A DNA stretch of 64,000 bases from Talpa occidentalis (Eukaryota > Chordata > Mammalia > Eulipotyphla > Talpidae): NCBI RefSeq assembly GCF_014898055.3, contig NW_023605305.1, forward strand, positions 111,820,734-111,884,733, read 5' to 3'. The notes beneath the pieces are model-generated. The model made no database searches, was not told the origin of the DNA, and saw nothing but the letters and a program-made list of their open reading frames with translations. Positions within the stretch are counted from its first letter, which is position 1; each line of letters opens with the position of its first letter. A program made the translations under genes and the position numbers. Positions 57,840-64,000 of the stretch are shown here, piece after piece.

Positions 57840-58240
57840 CTGACGGCTTCCCTGAGCTGCCCTGGCCAGGAGCAGCCTCAGCGGAGTGAAAGGAAACCAA
57901 GTGTGCGGCTCCAGCAGCCCCAGCAGCAGGCGGGGAAGCCTCGGGGAGGGCGCAGCAGGGAGTAGCCTGGGCTGTCGGAAGCGCCTCTTCTGGCCCTGGC
58001 CAGCTCTGTGCGCAGCTCCTGCAGCCTGGAAAGTTTGCATCACTTGCAACATCTGCACAGGACTTCTCCCACCAGACCAGCCATGATCATTTCCAGTTCT
58101 GCTTCCAGTCGGCCTCAGGGAGCAGCGCCACAAACAATTACTCTGCATTCAAATGGAAAGTCAGTGCTAGGGTTTCAGCAAGAACTTCTGGAGCTTGGGA
58201 AAGAGCCCTCCTCACTCTTGGAAGGCTGAAATGGGACCAT
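57840..58240. other. isolated GC-rich single-copy segment
   Basis: A roughly 270-bp GC-rich core (57840-58110) in AT-rich surroundings, with several CpGs and repeated cagc-type runs (ccagcagccccagcagcagg). It is not similar to any repeat here. Short frames in both strands. It could be an enhancer or the first exon of a noncoding transcript; no splice structure is proven. Confidence 0.35.
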
Positions 58241-58477
58241 TTCAGAACTGCTTTAAAAGTGCGACTCTGAAAATAGTGTGGGGGTGAGTCCTCGGAACTC
58301 CTGTGTCTTGCTTAGACTTAGTGGCTTGCTCAGGACGTAGGTTAGGAGAGGATGCGTGGGGTGCTGTCACAGAGTTGGGGGAGCAGGTCACAATTCACCT
58401 TATGAGTCCCTTAAAATTTAATCCCCGGTGACTGTCCATGCATACCTTAACTCTGGACATCGTTTTAAATATTTTAA

Positions 58478-58547
58478 ATATTATTGATGCCAATAATTAT
58501 TAATTATTTTATTTTAATATTTATTTTAATATTATTGAAGCCAATAA
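58478..58547 (+). repeat. 19-bp direct repeat, period 51
   Basis: atattattgatgccaataa (58478-58496) recurs as atattattgaagccaataa (58529-58547). Between them lies ttta-rich microsatellite-like sequence. Confidence 0.9.
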
Positions 58548-58794
58548 CCATCCGTTGATCACCTGCTGTCACCATGTAGATATTTTAAAGTACAGCAGCT
58601 AGTGCTTTTCCTATAATGCGTGAATTCTGTACCTCCAGGAATATGTCATATCTGAGCCTTTGCAAGTGCGACCTCTTCACTTGTTCATCTCTGGGACAAT
58701 TATGATCATTTTCACAGTCATCCAATTTTCCAATCAGAGGCAAAGGTGAGACTCTACCTGTAGCTCATTAGGATCATCATTATTCTCCAGTTAT

Positions 58795-59225
58795 GTTGTT
58801 GTAGAGATAAATTCCAGCCTTTCACCCAGGCAGAGGAAGAACAAGCAGTACCTCAGGAATGGTGAGGTCAGGAGAAGCTTTATTACTCATGCATGAGGTC
58901 CCAGACCTGGGGAGCCCCATAAGGTCTGAGCACCCTTTTAAAGACCAAGGGTTCCTTTTACACACAACTGTGTCCATATCTGTTACATGGATAGCATCGT
59001 TTTCCAGCAGGCACCCCCATTTGCGGCAAAGTCCCCAGACAAGGAGGGAAAGGCAAGTGGAGAAAGATGCAGGCATTCGGGGATGGCCTCAGAGAGAGAG
59101 ACCACTTGGCCTTGGCCGGCTGCCCGACCTTGTAGATAAGAGTGCTGAGGCCCTGGCCATGAATCTTGAAAGGGAAGGTGCCGTAAGTAAGCAAACTTGT
59201 TGATGATGCCTGCGTTGGAGTGTTC
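58795..59225 (-). mobile_element. solo LTR-like element, family gamma
   Basis: Read on the minus strand: a TATA-like CTTTAAAAGGG (58935-58945 region), about 65 bases later AATAAAGCTTCTCC, then a U5-like stretch ending 'tctctacaaca', i.e. TG at 58795 on the plus strand. This is a complete promoter-plus-poly(A) LTR layout. The far end near 59225 is a guess. Confidence 0.5.
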
Positions 59226-60118
59226 ATTGCACCTGGGCTGGGATTTCTGCCGGAATCTTTATTATATTCATTTGCTCAATAATGTATTTTCTCATCAATA
59301 TGATCTGAGTGATAGATTTTTTTTTTTTTTTAGTTTCTAAAGTGAAAATGCCAATGGCTTGAAAGGATGTTAATTGAGAACTAAAGTCCACCTCCCCTCA
59401 ACATCCCCAGTCTTTCTTCCCAGGGGTCACTCTGATAACAGATTTTTATATTGACTTCTAGGAAAGTTTACACACGCACCTGCATGATCCAGAGGTTGGC
59501 AGGACACTTTATCTGCATACATGACTCTTTTGTGTTTGCCATGAAACTCAGCCCCTTGACCAGCACTTACCAAAACTCCAGTCTACCAAATACATGCTCA
59601 TTTTGAAAGTATTGTTGGAAATCAATGAGTCTGGGGAGAAGACCCACAGGGCCCAGCTTTAGCATCTCTCTCTCCAACAAAGCTCAAGTATGTTCAACAC
59701 GTTCAACATGTCCACAGTCTTCTCACCCATTCTGGACACTCTCTGAACCTTCCTTGCGCTTCGAGCTGTAAAGTCAGCCCCCTCAGTTGCTGGGACAATA
59801 AGGTCAGAAGACGGAGCATGTAAAAGTCAAATGCAATCAAGATGCAGGCAGATGTTAGTGCCGCCAGCCGGCAGTGGGCCACACAGTAAGGTCAGTATTA
59901 CCTTCCCCCAGTGCACATCTGCATGGCGATGGACTCCTGCTCTACTCCGAGGCCCATCCCGATGGAGAGGGGCAGGCGGGAGCTACGCAAGGGGGGTGCC
60001 CTTGGGGTGAAGAAGAGCAGGAGAAAATGGAGAGTGCAGAGGGAGGTGCTGAGCTACTGGCCAGGCCAGTTTCTCCCGAGCTTGACCCACTTGTCCAGCG
60101 TTGTCCCAAATTAGGCCA
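59226..60118. other. intergenic, no recognised element
   Basis: Contains a T14 run at about 59318 and a small duplicated gttcaaca at 59692-59708. No exon. Confidence 0.45.
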
Positions 60119-60133
60119 AGATATTCGGATCTT

Positions 60134-60438
60134 GGGCCTCCCCGGTGGCGCAGCAGTTGAGCGCTGGGTTGCGAAGCTGCCCGCAGCTTCTGCGGCACCG
60201 GTTCGATCCCCGGCTGTTCCCCGGCCACCGGAGGAGGGTCCCACATGGCACGCAGACCTCTCCTGCCACCCGCTGCTCCCCTCAGCAGTGTACTTTGGTC
60301 CTTCTGCCTGCTCTGCTCCCCGCTCTGGCTCTGGTGAGTTCTCTCACCCTCTCATGCTTCTGACTGTACCCAGTGCTTGTATAAACAAACAAACAAACAA
60401 ACAAATAAATAAAACATGCCTCTATAAAAAAAAAAAAA
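60134..60438 (+). mobile_element. tRNA-derived SINE, type II
   Basis: Forward copy: gggcctccccggtggcgcag head, A box tggcgcagcag, B box ggttcgatccc, (aaac)n and poly(A) tail. The target duplication agatattcggatctt (60119-60133) against agatattcggatcct (60439-60453) has one mismatch. Confidence 0.95.
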
Positions 60439-60453
60439 AGATATTCGGATCCT

Positions 60454-63400
60454 CATATCTCTGCGTCAGTCAGGGGTAGACCAGGGGCCAGGTAGCTCTC
60501 TGAAGCTGAGGCAACCCCTGCAGAGACTCACAACTGAAGACTTTCCATGGACGGAGACATGAACGCTGCGGGACAGAGCCCACGTACAGAGGGTCCTTGC
60601 CAGAGCAGCTGCACGCCCGGAGCACACAAGGAGCACAAGCCAAGGTTGCTGGGCTTGGCTTCTCCCAGAGGCTGCCCATGGGACTGCGGTATGAAGGCCA
60701 GTTGCTCACTTGGGACTGTGAAAGCGCGATGGGAAAGGAAAGTCAAAGTAGAGTGTTTTAGTGAACAGGATGATGTGGGCAGACTCTATGAGACAAAATA
60801 GAACATGCCCCAGAGGGGCCCACGCTGAGCTCAGAGAAGGTGGTGTTTATCCAGCAGATGCTGTGGGTCGACACTCAAGGCCTCTCCTGGAGGCAGTCAC
60901 GTCCTGGCAGTTCCACCTGTTCACTTCCAGGAGAAGCCTCTGGTAGGAACAGAAACATGAGTACCCAGAAGTGGGTAGTGCACTGTCTGCCATGGCTGGG
61001 GCAGGCAGCCTGGACAACCTCTCAGGAATGTGAAGTTGCATCAACCCAGAAGCGACTCACAGGTCCATGGATATAGCCAGCTGCACCGCCTGCCCGTGAC
61101 GTGCTGGGAGGAGTCAGTCTCGCACCCAGGGAGGAAAGAAGTGGAGGTGCTGGAGATTGCTGCGCCCTCATAAAGTCTGCCACACCCACTCCTGCCTACC
61201 AGCAGTGCATGATTGAGAAACTGCTTTGTCATCCTGAGTCTCCATTTACTATTCTGTAGCGTGGGAGAATAACATGTATTCACAAGAGTGTGAAAAGTGG
61301 AATTAGTGCACACACCCGGACCCACTACAATGCACCAGTACTGACTCCCTGGTTCTGATATTGAATCTAAACATGAATCACATGGTAGGTCCATTTTACT
61401 CATTTTATTGTTATATTATGTTATCAATATGTGTGATCAAATACAACCTTAAGACTCACTTGACATCGTGTCATGTTGAAATTCTAATTTCAAGTAGCTT
61501 TGTCTACTTACCTATTTCTAAATAGTCTATCCCAGATTCTAGTACCTAGTAGACACTCGTGAATGGGTAACAATTTCTACTGGGAACTACTGATAATCAG
61601 TCTCAGTAATCATAGGCAAAAAAAAAAAAAAAAAGGATCTGGAATGGCTCTCAGTTTTCCAGATAAATAATTGGCTCAAGGACCTTCTTGGGGAGCAGAG
61701 CAGACTGCCTGGTGACCGGCCATGTAAACACAAGTCATGGCAATTTACTAACAGCAAGACTGATTTCCTGCTGTGCTTCTAGCCCGGGCTGCAGAGCTGC
61801 ACACACAGGGGAAGGGGTCAAATACGCTCATGTGGAACCAGCTTTCCTTTCCACTAACTTCTGAGCTATTAGACGCTTGCTTGTTGTAATGTCGTAAAAA
61901 TGAGACGTGGAAATTCCTCCCTTGCCATGAGCTAGACAAAGCTTTTGAGATGCAAACCATAGACACTCTCCTAGGAGAGGACTGAACCACAAGAGGGAAG
62001 TCACTTTCAAAGAACCACCCCCCTGCCTTTCCCCTCTATACACATGCTAAGCACACAGAGCTTTTGCAATCTGCTACGAAAACAGAATTTTAAAATAAAC
62101 CCTAGCCTGCTCTCTCAAATCAGAATGTAAAGGATGATGAATTTCTATAAGCTGAATTTGTTCTCCCAAATTAGTTTCATTCTTTGTTTCTCTCACTCTG
62201 GCTCACTCTTTCTCATACACACCCACGCACACACACACACACACACGTGTGCGCGTGCACACACGCATGTTCACAGAATACGGCACTCATAGGCCAGGTA
62301 TGGAAAGAGCAGGTCACCCTCACTGACAGAGACATTTGATAATTATGTGGACAGGCTGCATGAAAATAAAACTCACAGGAGCCAGCAGATGGCACTTAAT
62401 CATAATTTTTCCTATGATTTCTATTAATTGCTAAATATTCTTCATTCTGTCTCCCCAATGAGACAAATGATGTGTTAATATGGCAAAGTAAGTAATGTTT
62501 TCCCTTTGAAATATTAAGGAGGCTTGTTACATAAAATTTCGCCACCTACCTAACTAGACAAGACCCTCTTGCTCATGCATGGATTTATCACACGGCAGTA
62601 TGCATATGTATGCCCCTGCATCTGTGGGCTTCCGAGCAGCAGCCCTGCGGAGAAATGCATGAAGTAAGAGCTAACACCTTCTTTTATTGCAGGAGCAAAT
62701 CCAAATCAAGAAACTGTTGTTCCTGAAACAGTCACATAAAACCATTTAAACCACATTGTCTGCCAGAAATAGAAATGTAGAAATGCCTCGGGGAGCCCAT
62801 TTTGGCAGTTTCCTTCAAGGCTCCTATTACAAGCATTAGTCTGCTCTCTAATCCCCCGTCTTTATTCTGCTTCTCCTGTTTTCCTTCATCTCCCCTACTC
62901 CCTTTTCAGCACTGGAGTCAGTCCCCTGTTTCTTGGAGGGACAGATGCTGTAGCAGTCAGGGGTCTTGGTTTCTGACACCAGAAATTGACTCTGTTAAGC
63001 AGAAAAAAAAAAAAAATATTGGAAAGCCATCAAGTAGTTCACAGAATCGACAGGAAGCCTGGAGACTCTGGCTTGGCCGACAGGCACCAAAGGAGACGGG
63101 CACTCGGGAAGACTGTGGAGGTCATGCCCTGAAAGCGTCTCATGTGGAACCAGGTCACCAGCCTCACAGCCACGGTGACGAACAGCTGGCACGCTGGGTA
63201 GGCGCACGCTCTCAGCGAGGGCTGCCCACTCCCTCAGCTTCCTGGTGCAGGCGGGCAAGCCCAATGCCAAGGCTGGCAGAGTGGCCTCCTGAGCTGTGGT
63301 TCTGGCTCACAGCAAAGGACGTGGCAGCGCAGAGCCAGTTCGGAGTAGGCTTTCCAGCATGAGGAAAAAGGGGACCTCAAGAAACGCTGGAGGCTAGCAG

Positions 63401-64000
63401 ACACCAGGTGTCCCGGTCACCCCTCATTTTAAACCCACCCTATTTCTGGTGCACGGATGGGGAGCTCTGTACTTCCAGGCTGAGTGGGAATAACTTTGGG
63501 AGAAGGAAAGCGGTTGGGCAGTATACAAGTCAATTATGCCAGTTCCAGAAAGAGACTAGAAAGTGAAATTCCACTGAAGTTATAGGCTGTACGGTCTGCT
63601 CAGTGGTTTCCTACTTCCTTTGTCCTGGACAAACAAGGAGCCGCAGTTGCTCATGTGAACAGATTCTTCATGTGTCTTCAGATTCTATTTAACCCATTTA
63701 AATGCCAGTGTCAAAGCTCTATTCCTTTGACCTCCCACATCTTAACCCTTAATGGAGCTAGAGAACACTTTCTAGGGATGCAATTTGTAACATGATGCCT
63801 GGCTGGGTGCAGGGGCCGCTTTGCTCCTCCTGCCAGCTGGTCCCAATTATGAACTGGTTTGGGTAATTTGAGAGTGTGGCGGGTGTCTGTGCAATAGGAG
63901 TCTTTTCTAAGCACTTAGCTTCCCTTACGATCCTCAACCGAGCTAGAATTCATGGATCCTTGAATATTCTGAATTACGAGGTGATTGTTGACGGCTTTCC
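60454..64000. other. intergenic to window end
   Basis: No recent SINE or L1 in 3.5 kb. A weak MIR-like patch lies near 61215-61280 (cctgagtctccatttactattctg). Poly(A) runs occur at about 61619 and 63002. A (CA)n repeat lies at 62217-62270. Frames such as 62802-63362 have no recognisable domain. The next gene expected by synteny, PTGFRN, is not seen. Confidence 0.45.
62217..62270 (+). repeat. (CA)n microsatellite
   Basis: About ten uninterrupted CA units flanked by imperfect ones (cacacccacgcac before, gtgtgcgcgtgcacacac after), giving alternating purine-pyrimidine sequence with Z-DNA potential. Confidence 0.95.

Noticed and set aside
59874..60479. 201-codon plus-strand frame
   Set aside because: Its second half is translated SINE (60134-60438). 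The same applies to frames at 48166-48678, 48801-49304, 42285-42755 and 6571-6989.
1..64000. Species assignment from the SINE
   Set aside because: The SINE does not match the camelid, carnivore, equid, pig, ruminant or cetacean families as I remember them. I could not check the remaining mammal orders without a library.
50000..64000. First exon of PTGFRN, the next gene expected by synteny
   Set aside because: No signal peptide plus splice donor, and no Ig-like coding sequence was found. In human the gap from CD2 is longer than this window.
1..64000. CRISPR arrays, operons or other bacterial systems
   Set aside because: The window is clearly mammalian nuclear DNA with spliced exons, SINEs and L1s. 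The few spaced repeats are local duplications, not arrays.

Overview
This is nuclear DNA from a placental mammal. The left edge carries the last two exons of CD2, the T-cell and NK-cell adhesion receptor, in sense orientation: the transmembrane exon at 653-775 and the cytoplasmic-tail exon at 3606-3898, followed by a 3' UTR with a poly(A) signal at 4360-4365. Exons 1-3 lie to the left of the window. In human, CD2 is followed on the same strand by a long gene-poor interval before PTGFRN, and this window fits that interval: I found no other convincing protein-coding exon in the remaining ~59 kb. Almost all other open frames are short, repeat-derived or chance frames.

The rest is a layered repeat landscape. 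The most recent layer is a tRNA-derived SINE (Pol III A box and B box visible) in 17 copies, most with target-site duplications, in two subfamilies. I do not recognise it as the camelid, ruminant, pig, cetacean, equid or carnivore SINE, so I leave the species open; the setting suggests a laurasiatherian-like mammal with active L1 and tRNA-SINE. Three copies of a matching young L1 3' end occur at 8383, 41177 and 46208. Older layers include L1M (10.9-14.5, 21.1-22.7, 40.8-41.6, 43.9-45.8 and 47.0-47.9 kb), MLT1/MST-type LTRs (9.9 and 33.4 kb), MER20, MER5A, MIR and L2, plus at least three unnamed LTR-like families. One occurs at 19.1 and 38.5 kb, one in three copies at 48.1, 50.1 and 51.3 kb, and one solo LTR at 58.8 kb has TATA-like and poly(A) signals.

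The most unusual structure is at 32877-33083: a 59-bp inverted repeat (57/59 matching) around a 33-nt spacer that itself contains a 16-bp tandem duplication, followed directly by another 21-bp direct repeat. No transposon family explains it. It looks like a template-switch event and would transcribe into a very stable hairpin. Also worth attention are changes in the CD2 tail motifs, an early stop in the CD2 tail, a cluster of lymphoid factor motifs 0.5-0.7 kb past the CD2 poly(A) site where the human CD2 locus control region lies, and a candidate minus-strand retrocopy at 13412-13870 inside an old L1.

The sequence was read by eye. Repeat family names rest on remembered consensus features, and most repeat boundaries are approximate unless a target-site duplication is given.
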